The translations under genes and the position numbers were made by a program. A model generated the notes under the pieces. It was not told the DNA's origin and did no database searches. It saw nothing but the letters and a program-made list of their open reading frames with translations. From contig JASANE010007443.1 of the NCBI GenBank assembly GCA_030248225.1, positions 1-64,000 on the forward strand: a DNA stretch of 64,000 nucleotides. The letters are read 5' to 3'. Source of the stretch: Trileptium ribeirensis (Eukaryota > Nematoda > Enoplea > Enoplida > Thoracostomopsidae). The stretch's first letter is position 1. Each line of letters begins with the position of its first letter. Shown piece after piece: positions 38,580 through 50,678 of this stretch.

Positions 38580-39022
38580 ATGACTGCGATAGTAAACTTA
38601 ATGAATTCCTCTAATAGTTCTGTTCCAACAACATTCCTACCAACAGTCGTTGACCTGTATTCCCAGCAATGTTTCCCATTTTTCATTCCACCAAAGTTTT
38701 CGAATATCTCTAGCCTAGTCGCGCTGGAGCGTGTGAACATGGCGTTAGTATTTCCGTTTCAATTTTGTGTTGGCATTTTAAGTAATGCCCTATTTCTTAG
38801 CGTGCTTTTGCAACCGCGGATGCGTGCTTCGAAAACCAACTGCCTTCTTGCCGCGCTGACAACGGCCGATATTATATATTTCATATCGTATGCTCCGATT
38901 AAAATTCGCGGGTTTGCACCCGGATTGTTACTAGCCAAATCGTACGAATATTATCGATTTTGGCTTCATGCTCAAATATTTGTTGTCGGTATGACCAATT
39001 GGATGTCGTCAACCTCAATATG
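38580..39022 (+). CDS. Class A GPCR (peptide-receptor-like), exon 1
   Basis: First coding exon of a 533-aa seven-helix receptor at the plasma membrane, probably for a neuropeptide (FMRFamide/myosuppressin-receptor type by overall pattern; the ligand is unknown). The first ATG after an in-frame stop is used. The N-terminus has two NSS glycosylation sites (residues 9-14). TM1 carries GILSNALF (Asn 1.50 position), TM2 carries LTTAD (Asp 2.50 position), and the exon ends inside TM3. The donor is TG/GTAAGT at 39023; codon phase 2 joins exon 2 exactly (443 + 416 + 743 = 1602 nt, divisible by 3). Odd: the position of the conserved TM3 disulfide Cys, 25 residues before the Arg of the DRY-equivalent, is Gln. 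No stop or frameshift in any exon, so likely functional. Confidence 0.88.
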
Positions 39023-42000
39023 GTAAGTTTGAGTGTACTTTCAAATTTCTTTATTTTGAGCTTATGTTGAACGCTTTGTTTATAGTTCATGAAATTTTAA
39101 TCATTTTATGATATTTTTAGTCAGCATTTAACTAATGGCGTTTACTTTTTGTAGTACACAGTTCAAAAAAGTGTGCCTGCTGTGCCTTATATCACCCAAT
39201 CAATTGATGTATGTTACATGCTTTTATGTATACCTCTTTGTACATGTTATATGCCTCCATATGTACGTTATATACCTGTTAAAATACGTGAAACAAACTG
39301 CCTGAAATAAATCTCTGGTAAGCCAATCGAAACACACGTCTAAACCTAATATTCTGGAAATCAACCATGAAATTAACCCTTTTTGTTGCGATTGTGCTAC
39401 ATTTCTGTTAGTAATTTCGTTACAAATGATAAAAATTTAATATTTTGATAAAATTTTGATTTTAACCGATTATAAGCAAGTAGTCACACTTTTGCTAAAC
39501 TTTAGTTTCCAGTAATCTTTAGCTGGCTGGGTCTGCTAGTGTATTGTAATATGTAAAGCCCTTGGTATCAGTGACGCTGCAATGCTTTCAGGGCCTGGGT
39601 TCAATCGACGAGCTGTCTGTGTCTAAAAATTGTTACCCCCTCAGCTCGAATAGTTTTCCGTAATATATGTTTTCCATATGAGTTTATAATGATTCAATAA
39701 TAATGCAGCTCAGCATTTGACAGTTTTACACAAAATTGGTTTAAATATACTGAAGTTTTTAGGGAATAGTTGTTCCTTTAATATTTATAGAAATACAACT
39801 TAATGTTAAGTAATTAAGTTAAGTTCGTCTTCGGATAATTCGTACGCATTCGTTTTGAACTGTGACAAATAAAGTGATGCTTGTACATGGCACACGCTGT
39901 CTGACGACCGCTTTAATATAAACTACAATCATTTTGACCTAGTTTACTTATTTTTCAACTTGCCACGTTGATATATGAGTCTTACTACATTTAATCATAT
40001 TTGAATTAATTTTATTATATGATAGTTGAGTCTGTAACTACATACATTTAATTCAAACTGAACTGGCTGAATGACAATCATTACTCAGCAACGGGTCGAA
40101 TCTATATCGATTAATGATTAAATTTCTATTTTGATGCGCTAACGCTCTTTAAAAGCTCAGATTTTTAGCTCTACGTTTTGTCCGATTTTTCTCTGAAAAA
40201 ATTCTATTTTCATTATTTTACTTTTATTATAACACATCTAAGTTAACTAATTTTCTTTGCAACATATACAACTCCGGGTCAAGTTCGCGAATGTAGCTAG
40301 TTTTAGATTCAGCATATAAAGGTATAAGCATTGGCTAGTACATACCCAGTTATCAAGCATATTTTGTTACTGTCATAAGAATCCGTCTTTTGAGGCATAA
40401 TGCGTGAATCTGATATATTACGTACACCTGGCTTGTTCTTTTGACAATTCAGTTCGCGCTCTCAGATGTGTTCGTGAGTAAAACTTGACCCGCCAAACAT
40501 CCAATTGTATGATAACCGATATCGAATGACAAACCATTATTACAGAAAATTCTGACGGTTTTTCGATAACCAATATTTAGCAAAATCTAATCGATCAGCA
40601 ACAATTTACACCTTGTGCTCCAACAGAGATTTGGCGATTTTGTTCAGCAGAAATTCCGTTCCCTAGTGCCTATGCAGTTTGAATATGGAGTATTCAGCGT
40701 TTTCCAAAAAATTGATGCAATTAGTGAAGCAAAAAATAAGTCGATCCTTTGATAAACTCTTGGTGTTCGGAACACAAAACCCGCTCAAATCCAATTCGAC
40801 AGATTTTCGGTTTCAAAAATTTCTGTAATTTGCTTGAATTTCTTCCAAAGTAAAATGCCATGATTTCGACAACAGAGTAGCGTGTCCGAGATATGTTTTG
40901 AACCGAATTTCAATCGAACAAATATAGAGTTTCGCAACAATTTTTATGAATAATTACAAAAATAGAATGGTTGTTGTGACCACCTTGAGTTTATTCGTGC
41001 ATGACGCCCTCGCACAAATCAAGATTTCACCTGTTGTTCGCGAACGAACGCGAATTTCCGCCCAGCAGAGTCAAATATAAACATCTTATTTGGCTTGTAA
41101 TTCTGAAGCTTTCGAAATAATTTTAAATCGCGTTGATCTTAATAAGCACCTTCAGTTCTCAGGCGCCATTAATCATAAGTAAAGTTGTAGGTAGCCTTTT
41201 GTTTATACACCATTATTTAACATCTTTTACGCATTTCAGTTTACGTCATTTACATCATTAATGCTTCTAAAATCTTATCGATCGATTAGTGCATCATTAA
41301 CGCATTATGTCACGCGTCCAACTCAACTAGTTCGGGTGAACTATAGCTTAGCAGGAGTACTGTGGTACATTTTTATAGCTTAGCTAGTCTTATGTGGCAA
41401 ACAGAGATCTTAGCTAGGTTCTGCGTGACAAACGGAGTGTCCGGCTGAGCTGTCAATTGAGAAATTTTATTTAGTATTGCGCTTAGTGTAATATTTTGTT
41501 CTATAGTATTTTCACATTAATTCAAAGTTATATATTTGTTTTAATATATACAATTAACGTTTTAAGCTGTATACCGCTTTTGGATTATTAAGATACATAT
41601 ATTAAAACGTAGCGTTGGTGGACTAAATAGTCACTGGCTTAAATTATAGGGCTCAGCTGAACACTTCGTGACAAAAGCAGAGTGCGGCTCGACACTCGGT
41701 GACAAATGCATAGCCTAGCTAGGCTATTCAAAATTTTAATAGTTGAGCTGCACTGTATACGTGACAAAGTAGCTAGCCCATTTGAACGCATGACATAATT
41801 AGGACTATGCGCACGCATCTTATTGTAAAAGATTTATAATCGAAAATAACGGCCGAGCTGACAATGCCATCCGTCTGGCCATTAAAACTGTCAAGGTTAT
41901 TAACATTTCATTTCATTTTCTCTAACTTAAAGTATAATTTAGGCTAAATACTGTTCAAATTACAATAATTCTAGCCTTTGGTAAAAATTATCTCTAACCC

Positions 42001-44027
42001 TGTGCGCTAATTCAATTTCAGGGGACAGAGTCTTAAATTTTCTTGAAAATATAGGTATTTGCTAAAAAATAAATATGTAGTTGATATATTTAACTAATTC
42101 AATAACGTAAATCGTTTCTATTAACTAATGTATGAAGATCCCATACGGAAAAAATGAAACAAATAGTAATATGTCGCATGCTAAAAATATCACCCTACTT
42201 GCGCGGTGTTTCCAGACGAAGCACATCAAATACAGAAAAATATAAGACGCTCAAACTTTAAAATTAAGTAAAAGCATACTGTGCAGTATTGAAACTTTCT
42301 TATACGAATGATTTACTCCTGCGGCAAGTCTTGTTTCTTTAGCCAAAACGTCACCACCGTGTATCATATAATGTGCGGTCTTAAACTTACGCATCTATGT
42401 TCAAAAGGCGAACAAAAGACAAAACGAAACTTCATTGTAATATAAATGCGATCATTGCAAACAAACTTATCATTACCGAATCATCGTCGATAGTACTTTA
42501 GTATCTTTGGGTCTAAAAATACGTCACGTTGCTGGGCTACAAACTTCATAGCAGTATGAATACGGAATAAGAAGACCACATTGCTTCTTAAGTATGCTGT
42601 AGCATTCGCATTAAAATGAATCCTATATCAACTTTACTTGTTTCACTTGCTAAATACAGTGCAGCGGACAAATTTGTTAGGCCCTAATAAGACATTGACG
42701 CAAGCAGAAGGTGAAAACACAGTTTAAGCCTGATAATTAAGACAAAAGAGGTAATCTAGTTACAACGGTGTAGTCGGCCATTGATAAATAACACATTCTT
42801 TACCTTATCAGTGTCCAATTTTAGTACACAATAAAATCACTGTTTAATGTATAATTGTATTTAGTCGTTCTAAAAGTTTGTAGTCAAACGCAAAATAAAA
42901 TAATAAGTAGCAAATTTTACCACCACAGAATGTATATACGTTCTACTTTTTGCAAAAGTTGATCAATTTTCCAAATTTCGCAATTAGCTTTTATAAATGA
43001 ATATCATTACTTCAATCTGAATTTCAATATAGCTATTATTCGACAAGCACAATGTTTAACGATATAGGCCCCAAAGTGACTAAACGACATAGTTCCTTAA
43101 CGGTGTTATCTATCATATGTAAACATACAATGTAACAGACCCTGGAAACATATGCATAGATTATAAATGAATGTCATGACACAAGGGTTTACTTTAATAA
43201 CGCAATTTTAATCGGATCATTGTTCGACATATTCAACGCTTAATTGTATAGGTTTCCAAGGACACAAAACATGATGCGTGATTTCACTTGAGGTGCGTAG
43301 ACCACTGTTGTTCTTTCGTCAAAATCACGAACTGAATCGTGCAAAAATTAGTATTCACATTTCTACATCGGTATTATCATCTTGTGAACACAAACTTATC
43401 TCTGTGATGTACAGATGTAAATGCGTACGATCACATTTCCCGAATTGGCATGTTTCTCCGCGGTTATCAAATGTCATGGTGAATTGGACATCTATGTTCG
43501 AGGTCTATATAAAAAAACGCGATTCCTAATAGCATTTTACGTGTAAGTGGTTAGCAAGTAAGCAAGTCACAATATATTGAACAGCGCCTGTGCGTTGCTG
43601 TATCGAAAACACGCGTAGATAGCAGAAAACATTGAAGCCTTGAAAACATGATATTTATAGTTTACATGAATTTGATGACAGCAACAGCATAAAATTTTTA
43701 TCTGGGTGTGTTCCACAAATCTAACGGTTAACGATACAGGCTTTCAAAACCACAAAACATAAGAGTTACTTGACAGTATAATCTTTTATATGTGGATAGG
43801 CAATCTAATAGACCATGTGAATATGATGCTGTTCAATACCTGTCTATACCTTATAAATTAATGTCATCACGACAGCATCAATTTCATCCTATTTTTTGTG
43901 CGACAAACACTAAGGTTAACGATACAGATTTCCAAAAGTGACCGCATTATTTACAATATATGCGATTGAACAATCTAATAGACTCTGAAAACAGATTTTA
44001 GGCCGATCATTAGCTTAATTTTTTCAG
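39023..44027 (+). other. Intron 1 of the GPCR gene
   Basis: A 5.0-kb GT-AG intron (GTAAGT at the 5' end, TTAATTTTTTCAG at the 3' end). It carries a diverged tandem repeat near its 3' end (separate entry) and GACAAA/GGCTGAGC-type imperfect repeats near 41340-41790. No gene inside is supported; the 83-codon frame at 43278-43529 is unsupported. Confidence 0.85.
42950..44005 (+). repeat. Diverged ~190-bp tandem repeat in intron 1
   Basis: The words GTTAACGATACAG, TTTCCAAAA and AATCTAATAGAC recur with spacing near 185-192 bp (core at about 43055, 43240, 43725, 43917). Copies are heavily diverged. It ends just before the exon 2 acceptor. Confidence 0.55.
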
Positions 44028-44443
44028 GCTCACAGTTGCTGTCAGCACTGAACGCCTATTTGTTGTCAAGTATCCACTTCATGTACGACAATACCTTCGT
44101 CAACGTTATGTTATCGCAGCAATTATTGCAATCTACATACTGTCTCTTGCAATAAATATCCACTACTTTATCGCCCGTCGCATACTGAAATTTCGCGTAT
44201 GCCCTGAAACGCGTGACGATTACAATAATCTCTGGGCACCTGTAGCGGAACAAGGACATGTCTACAGCTATACGCATGGGTTTGCGCGAAATGCTGCTTG
44301 GATAGTACATTTTGAGGTCGGACTTATCGTGGGCGTTGTGATGATGATTATTGTACCATTTTTGCTTATTATCAGTCTCAACGTTGTTCTAGTAAAAATT
44401 GTATTCACACAGTCACAACAACGCTCGGAAATGGCAGTTCCAG
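44028..44443 (+). CDS. Class A GPCR, exon 2 (TM3-TM5)
   Basis: Continues TM3 directly: the spliced codon is Trp, followed by LTVAVSTERLFVVKYPL. The DRY motif is TER, so the acidic Asp is replaced by Glu and the Tyr by Leu, while the Arg is kept. TM4 (about 44095-44160) lacks the usual Trp 4.50. Extracellular loop 2 has one Cys (RVCPETRDD), a possible partner left alone because TM3 lacks its Cys. TM5 is the hydrophobic run VGLIVGVVMMMIVPFLLIIS with the conserved Pro. Ends at CCAG/GTTAGT (phase 1), in intracellular loop 3. Confidence 0.88.
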
Positions 44444-46572
44444 GTTAGTTTAGTGAGCCGTGCTTATTTTGGGCTTGACCGATTAGTACCAAAACGGAAG
44501 CCAGTACGCCTGTAGCATACACTGTTGAGTCAAATTTGGCTGATTTTGAACGACATGAGGCCTCGTTTCATTTGAGCAAGGTTCCAGGTGGCTGAAAATG
44601 ACCTCATTTTGGAAAAATTAGGCTCAGCGATTTTAGAGTGTTTAGGCGGCGTTATGGGTTGGTTACTCCCTTCCCGTTCAGGCCAAATATGCTCCGCGAA
44701 AAATTCGGTGAAAACTGCAAAAGTCTTAGTAAAAATAGCAAAAATTAATATAAGTGTTTCGTAAATTGGCAAAAATGAGGAAACCTTTAGCAAAATCGGG
44801 AAAAAAATTTTTTCCTGAAACTTTCAAATATTCATTCCCCTGGCCGACTCCCACCCCACCGAGGACAGCTCTTCACTGACCGTCAATCCGCGTAAGCCCA
44901 CGGACCTTTCGACACCTATGACCCACAGATAGGAAAATGCCTAAATAAATGTGGACTGCTTCTAACGAGAAACAAGTGTTTAGAATCCCAAGCGTCATTA
45001 CGAAATAACGCAAAATATCGCCCAAGTTTAAATAATTCATCGCTTTTTCAAAACTATCACTTGGACTTTAGTGCAGTAAATACGAGGAAATACGCAATTT
45101 TCTATCAAATCCACTGCATTCTTGAAGATAAGAAAAATCCAATACTTATCTATAATTTTGCAGCAAATATATACCTAGAACTCTACTAGTGGTCTTTTGG
45201 ACTATGTCCAGGGGTGCAGTAATACGGTGAAAAGTAGGGGGCCGCAACAGGAAAATTGGGGAAGCCGCCTAAAACTGAGGGAGCCCACCTCGTGCTGCGC
45301 CCCTGATTACGTCTAAGCTCAAAGCTGAGACACCGACAGTTGAAACGAATTATTACGGCAGTTCGAAATTCGATGACCGAGGTGTTTTATTATATATTTG
45401 TTTTATCTAACAAAAAAGCTTTTTTAACCTTTTCGTGAACAATCCGGTCCAAATAAGCACTATATACAATGCGTATTCTTATGAAATTATAGTTGATCAC
45501 GTAATGTACGTTTACACATGTTGTTAGAGAGACTCCAAAAGGAACACAACAAAAGCTCATGGCTTAGGATCAAGCCAATCTGAAAAGCTGTCGAACGATC
45601 CAAGTTCAAGTCACATCCGTGTCAAAAGTCTGTTTCATATTGTTTTTACACTGTACATCTAGCGTGAAAGTAAATGTTTCCACGAAAGACATTTTTTGCA
45701 AGAATTGTTCGGGTTATTTCAATATATCGGCATGTTCGACAGTACATACCCAGCATTTTGTGTTCGTAATTTTAGGGGTACCGGTTGTATTTTGCAATGT
45801 TAATTATGCAGAGAAAGCAGCTAGTGCCAACGATGTAGCTTATGCATTTCAGAGAACTTCTGAAAATGGGCTTTAATACTGCATTTTGACTAACATCTTT
45901 TGAAATTCACGCAATTTTTTGTTTTAATACAGATTTGTAGAAGTTTTGTAGGCTACCACACCTCTTTGAATAATATTTTCGATTTTTTGGTAGTACTTTG
46001 ATTGCCATTTTTTAGTGTAGAGAGATACTACGATTTTTAAGCAAAATATTTGACACAAAGCTATGCATGCTATGTCACCAAATATATATCTATATTTCTA
46101 TTTACGATGTTTTGCATGGCTAAAAACTGAAATGCTTTGCTAAATGATCTCTCATTTGTTAGTAGATATCTAGTATTGTCATATCAATATATAATGAAAG
46201 CGTTCAAAAATTAATAAGTAAAGTCTGAGATATAATTTGTTTTCATCATATAAAAGAAATCACCCCGAATATTTCCAACAAAAGCAGTTAGAAAAGCATA
46301 AAAATGTGTGAAGGGAAATGTTTTGCACCAATAACTTCATAATTTCAACCAAATTAGACTTTGGAGGCATAATAGAAATATAGAAACGCCAATTAAAACA
46401 TACTATGCCAAAACAATTCTTGATCGAAGCCTAGATCTTTATATTTATCTTTACGCTAAGCCTAATGTTAAGTTGGGGGTCGCCAAAGACACTCGCTGTG
46501 AGCTATTCCTTTTTTAATGTTATAATATTGCCGATGGAGGTTACTTGTGCCAAAAATTTTACTCGTCTCCAG
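44444..46572 (+). other. Intron 2 of the GPCR gene
   Basis: A 2.1-kb GT-AG intron (GTTAGT; TACTCGTCTCCAG). It contains a copy of the TTTTGCC dispersed family. Open frames inside (e.g. 45619-45876) lack support. Confidence 0.85.
44640..44940 (-). repeat. Dispersed repeat, TTTTGCCAATTTT family (copy 5)
   Basis: GCAAAAATTAATATAAG, AATTGGCAAAAATGAGG words, then a GC-rich CTCCCACCCCACCGAGG block and a CACCTATGACCCA end matching the end of copy 1 at 9178-9190. Confidence 0.55.
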
Positions 46573-47315
46573 GTATCGCTGCATCAACAAAGTCACCGTC
46601 AGGTTCTCGGCCCCCACAGCGACAACAAAAGTGCAGCCAGACACAATTTCGCAGAAGTTGTCGCAACCCCGGCTGGATCATGTCATCATCGGATGAAGCC
46701 AAGGTAACTCGTGTTGTTCTTGCCATGATCGTCGCGTATCTTGTCTGCAACATTCCATCAGGGATTATGACAATAATCGATATGACAACAGGTTTTTCCT
46801 CGCCTACTGTCAAATTTTATTGTTTACAACTCTCAGATATTGCTGTTTCATCCGGAAAAACACTGAATTTCTTTATATTTTGTTTTGGATCGCAGCGATT
46901 TCGAGCGGAGCTTGCGAGACAGGTTCGATTTTTTTGCAATTGGTGTATTTGCAAGAAAAGTCTCAGATTTTCGCGATCTCAATATTATGCCGCTGATACG
47001 TGGAAGAGTTCACATGCGAACAAAAAATCGGCAATTACCGATCGTACCGCTAGCAGCACTCTACGGACGACAGCGTGTACCCGGGTAACCATCCTAACAT
47101 CAATTTCACCGAATCGATCACCGTCACGCCAAATGTCACCAACCATAAGTCAGCGTGCAAGCCCGACCACTGAACTTTGCTTCAGGTCATTTGCAGCTCA
47201 CACTAACACTGACACAATCGAATTAACTCAGAACGTTGAAAATGGTGATAGGCCATTAATTGAAAGAAAACATATCGCAGTTCAGGAAGATGATCCAAAT
47301 TTTGAAAGTGTATAA
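46573..47315 (+). CDS. Class A GPCR, exon 3 (TM6-TM7 and cytoplasmic tail)
   Basis: Starts in intracellular loop 3 (S/P/Q/R-rich). TM6 is RVVLAMIVAYLVCNIPSGIM with the helix Pro (CNIP replaces CWxP). TM7 ends LNFFIFCFGSQRFR: the NPxxY motif is NFFIF, a form common in invertebrate peptide receptors, followed by helix 8. Cysteines in FFCNWCICKK are candidate palmitoylation sites. The tail of about 125 residues is rich in Ser, Thr, Pro and Arg (SPNRSPSRQMSPTISQRASP), a likely phosphorylation region. The stop is at 47313-47315. Confidence 0.88.
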
Positions 47316-47376
47316 GCCCAGAAACATCATAGATCGATGGTTAATTTATTGCATGCACTTAACAATGGACTACATT

Positions 47377-47463
47377 GTTGATTGAATTGACTACATGAGT
47401 CGCCACTTAACAACTCAGTGACGACCAAAAAACCTGGCTGCTTTAATTCATGTAGTCAATCAA
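47377..47463 (+). repeat. Hairpin-forming inverted repeat in the putative GPCR 3' UTR
   Basis: GTTGATTG..GACTACATGA faces TCATGTAGTCAATCAAC. The arms pair over about 17 bp with a four-base bulge (AATT) in the left arm and a ~48-base loop. Confidence 0.7.
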
Positions 47464-47693
47464 CCTTCATCATTGACAATATACCAATGCTTCCTTGTGG
47501 TCTAAACTAACAATGAACAAATCACTGTTAGTAATAATTATAATACAATTTCGTTCAAATTTAATCCCGACCTAGTCAAAGTGATGCTAAGGTTTCAAGC
47601 CACGGGTGCATCTTCAAGTATCTCCACGTTGCCGAAACTCGTATAACTTACACGTAAAAGTGTTTCAAAACTACATAAACATTGCTATATCCA

Positions 47694-47699
47694 AATAAA
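47694..47699 (+). promoter_or_regulatory. Candidate poly(A) signal of the GPCR gene
   Basis: AATAAA about 380 bases after the stop codon; a second AATAAA follows near 47713. Confidence 0.35.
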
Positions 47700-48065
47700 A
47701 GGTATAGAAAGAATAAAATACTGCCAAGAAACAAGTAATCAAGAAATTTTGTTTCAAACACTACCTAACATTCACCTTTGATACTGGCATATTACAAAAC
47801 TACATCGTATTAACCCTTTCCCGCATGAAAGAGTGTGTATTTCGTATGATGTTGAAGAAACTTTTGCCACACAGGCGGGTTGAATTTGGATCGTTTGCGT
47901 ACGAGGTTGTGTGGTAACCACATAGATATTTAGGAGAATTTGGAAGTGGCACACGTTCAAATGCACGCCGTACGACAAACTCAACTGCCATATGCATCGC
48001 TTTGCAATGTACATTATTACAAATGTGTGACTGTATGCGCGAAATAGTTAAATTCATAACGCTAC

Positions 48066-48681
48066 AAAATTTGGTTCTTTTCCATTATCCCGTCAGCCCG
48101 CGTTAGCCCAAAAATGGTTGGATTCTATAAATTTTGGTATTTTCGTGATGCTCGAGACCTCCCCTGATCATTTCGATCAAAAAATTGAATTTTTAAAATT
48201 TTTGATTTTGTTGGTCCCCTCGGGACCCCCAAAATTTTTTTCTTAAAAATTAGATTTTTACCAACCATTCGACGCAGCTTTAGGAGCTGAATCGAATGGT
48301 GATATTGTTAAAAGGATCCAGTAAGCGGATCCTAAGTTATGGCCAAAACTGTTCAATTGCTGAGCCTCTCAGCCCCCGATAGTTTTTGGCCATAACTTAT
48401 GATCCGGTAACTGGATTTCGTTAAAAATATCACCGTTCGATTTAGCTCGTCCAGCCGAGTCGAAAGGTCGTAAAATCCAATTTATAAGAAAAAAATTTTT
48501 GCGGTCCCAAGGGGGATCTGGGACCCTTGGGACCCAAAAAATCGAAAATTTTAAAAATTCAATTTTTGGTCGAAATGATCAGGGGAAGTCTCGAGCATCA
48601 CAAAAATACCAAAATTTCCAGAATCCGACCATTTTTGGGCAAACGCGGGCTGGGGGGGTAATGGAAAAGAACCAAAAATTT
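48066..48681. mobile_element. Near-perfect foldback element (617 bp)
   Basis: Almost the whole element is one inverted repeat. The left arm runs TTTGGTTCTTTTCCATTA, CAGCCCGCGTT, CCCAAAAATGGT, TGATGCTCGAGAC, TGATCATTTCGA; the right arm is its complement, ending GGAAAAGAACCAAAAATTT. The dyad centre is near 48370 around GTTCAATTGCTGAGCC, flanked by GGCCATAACTTA copies. No coding capacity. Probably a MITE; family unknown. Confidence 0.9.
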
Positions 48682-49319
48682 AAGGTAAGCTTGTACTAAA
48701 TTGGCTAAAATTTTGGATTGAAAATGTAATTAACTACGTAACAAAATTCGAGTGCATTAATTATAGATTAAATAACAATCAAGCCAATCCGATGCCTGGA
48801 CAGTAGTTCCACCGCATGGCGGTTATTAATGCTTTTTATAGTCGTAGGTGCAGATAAGAAATGTGCAAACGCAACTGATACATAATAATGCTGCTAAAAG
48901 ACCGCTAAAAGAATTATTGATAACGCCTGACGATATTCTGCCAAAAAATTAAACGAAAATTAATAGTAGGCATTAGTGACAAATTTGCTAATACATTGCT
49001 GGTACAACGAAGTGTTTATATGAATCTTTTTAAATTATATGCTGCAGGAAGCTCACGGATATCGCGGCTCATCTTTCGCTGCACAACCGATCAAAACAAT
49101 CGCAAGGAATTTGCTAAAATGCAGCACATGCCGCCGCAGTATGGAATATGCACACATGGTTATTAAATGTACACAATCTAGTATGACTCTTGCATATTAA
49201 TATTTCCATTCACTCTAGCATTATGCGAGTGCACGAATGGTAGTTGGTACGTTCTGAGAATGCCGAAAAGTAAAAAAACCTGTCAAATAATATTGAAATA
49301 TCATATTGGTGGCATGTAT
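48682..49319. other. No gene recognised
   Basis: AT-rich; nothing supported. Confidence 0.4.
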
Positions 49320-49930
49320 GGCAGTAGATAGAAAATGCCGGTTTTACCCCCCCCCTCCCCACATATGTGGGGGTGAGTGGGGTGGACATATGGTCTTCAA
49401 AAATTATCTCTGAATACAACTGACATTGCAACCTAACTTGATTAATGATCACGGTGTCCCCACACAAGTGTGGTGACACAGATAGCAATGGGGTGAAGCA
49501 GAAATGTGGGGGAGGTGGGGGAGACAGATGGCATATATATTTCGGTTTTATACACTTCGTGTTTGTATAATGTTTATAACCCCACACGTGTTTGAAAAAC
49601 ATGGCTCATCAATGGATGAGTCATATTTTATGGCTCACAATATAAAATTATTAAATTAATTTATAAAACTATTAATAAACCTGATAAAACCATAATTAGT
49701 AATGATAACCAGGTTGTGATGGAGAAGTGGTTTAAAAACAGTATAGGAAACTCTCACGAATCTGGAGATACTAATCGAATATAGGTCCTGTTGGATAGAC
49801 GTCGTAACGTCATCATAACTGCATATCCTGTGGGGTAGATATCTGTGGTGTGGAGGTATATATCGCTGATGTGGGGGTAAAGTGGGGTCTGTGGAGGTCT
49901 ATGGTGTAGACGGTTATTTAACGAAGACTT
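49320..49930. repeat. G/C-run region with CCCCACA..TGTGGGG palindromes
   Basis: Contains CCCCACATATGTGGGGG (49356-49372), CCCCACACAAGTGTGGTG (49456-49473), CCCCACACGTGT (49579-49590) and further GTGGGG words to about 49890. It lies just outside the plus-strand relic at the left edge of the Maverick region, so it may be part of that element's terminal sequence, but no matching copy is present at the other side. Confidence 0.5.
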
Positions 49931-49998
49931 CACTGGTTTTGGTTTCACTTTGAACTTCCACTTTACACATCAAGTTTGTTTTTTACAATCGCTTTGTT

Positions 49999-50678
49999 AT
50001 GGCTTACATCAACAATGCTCAGTCTGTCGGCAATTTTGATTCGCTCAATGTACTGATCGACAACGAAATGTTCAGTTCACTGTTCAACGACGACAACTCG
50101 CTGTTCAACGATGCGCTGCTCAGCGACAATCTCAACGACAACTGACTGTTCTACGATGCGCTGCTGCGTGGCGACAATTCACTGCTCAACGTCAGCGACG
50201 GCCGTGACAATCCAACAACCGGCGACAAAGTTGAAGATCAGCTCGACAACAATCTCAAGTGGCTAGATGATGCGCAGCGGTTCGCGGATATGGTCTACGA
50301 ACGGATCGATTTCGATAGGTGTGAAGACCCACACCTGATCATCGAGAACGAATTCTGGACCGGTTCATCTGCATCGATATTATGCAGGTGCAGAAGCTGG
50401 TTTGGGATCACATCGTCCAGCGAATTCAGTTCCAACAATTGCAACAATCTGAACGAGTGCTCGAAAAGCTCCATAAACAGTACATAGACGAATACGACGC
50501 ATGTTACTACGAGGATCCTGGGCAACGTCTTCACGCTCAAGCTGGTGACTGCATGCATTCTTCGCTATACTGCAAGCAGGACATTAAAGATGCTTGTAAA
50601 ATGATAAACATTGAATACAATGAAAAGTTGTACAATATTATTCGTGAAAAATTGAGTTGTTATAACGATATGTATTAA
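49999..50678 (+). pseudogene. Unknown plus-strand gene relic at the element edge
   Basis: I do not recognise this protein. From ATG at 49999 one frame runs with a single in-frame TGA (50143-50145) to about 50375, then coding-like sequence continues in another frame from about 50366 to the stop at 50676-50678. The first part is built of D/N-L units (SLFNDDNSLFNDALLSDNL); the second part is glutamine-rich and probably helical (QRIQFQQLQQSERVLEKLHK), then Cys-containing and acidic. Codon use is more GC-rich at third positions than in the minus-strand genes. It converges on the Maverick genes. It could be an accessory gene of the element or an unrelated host fragment; no promoter motif of the element's type is seen upstream. 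Confidence 0.5.

Larger units (their letters stand above)
47316..48065 (+). other. Probable 3' UTR and downstream sequence of the GPCR gene
   Basis: No coding gene. Contains an inverted repeat (47377-47463) and AATAAA at 47694-47699, a plausible polyadenylation signal. Confidence 0.45.
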
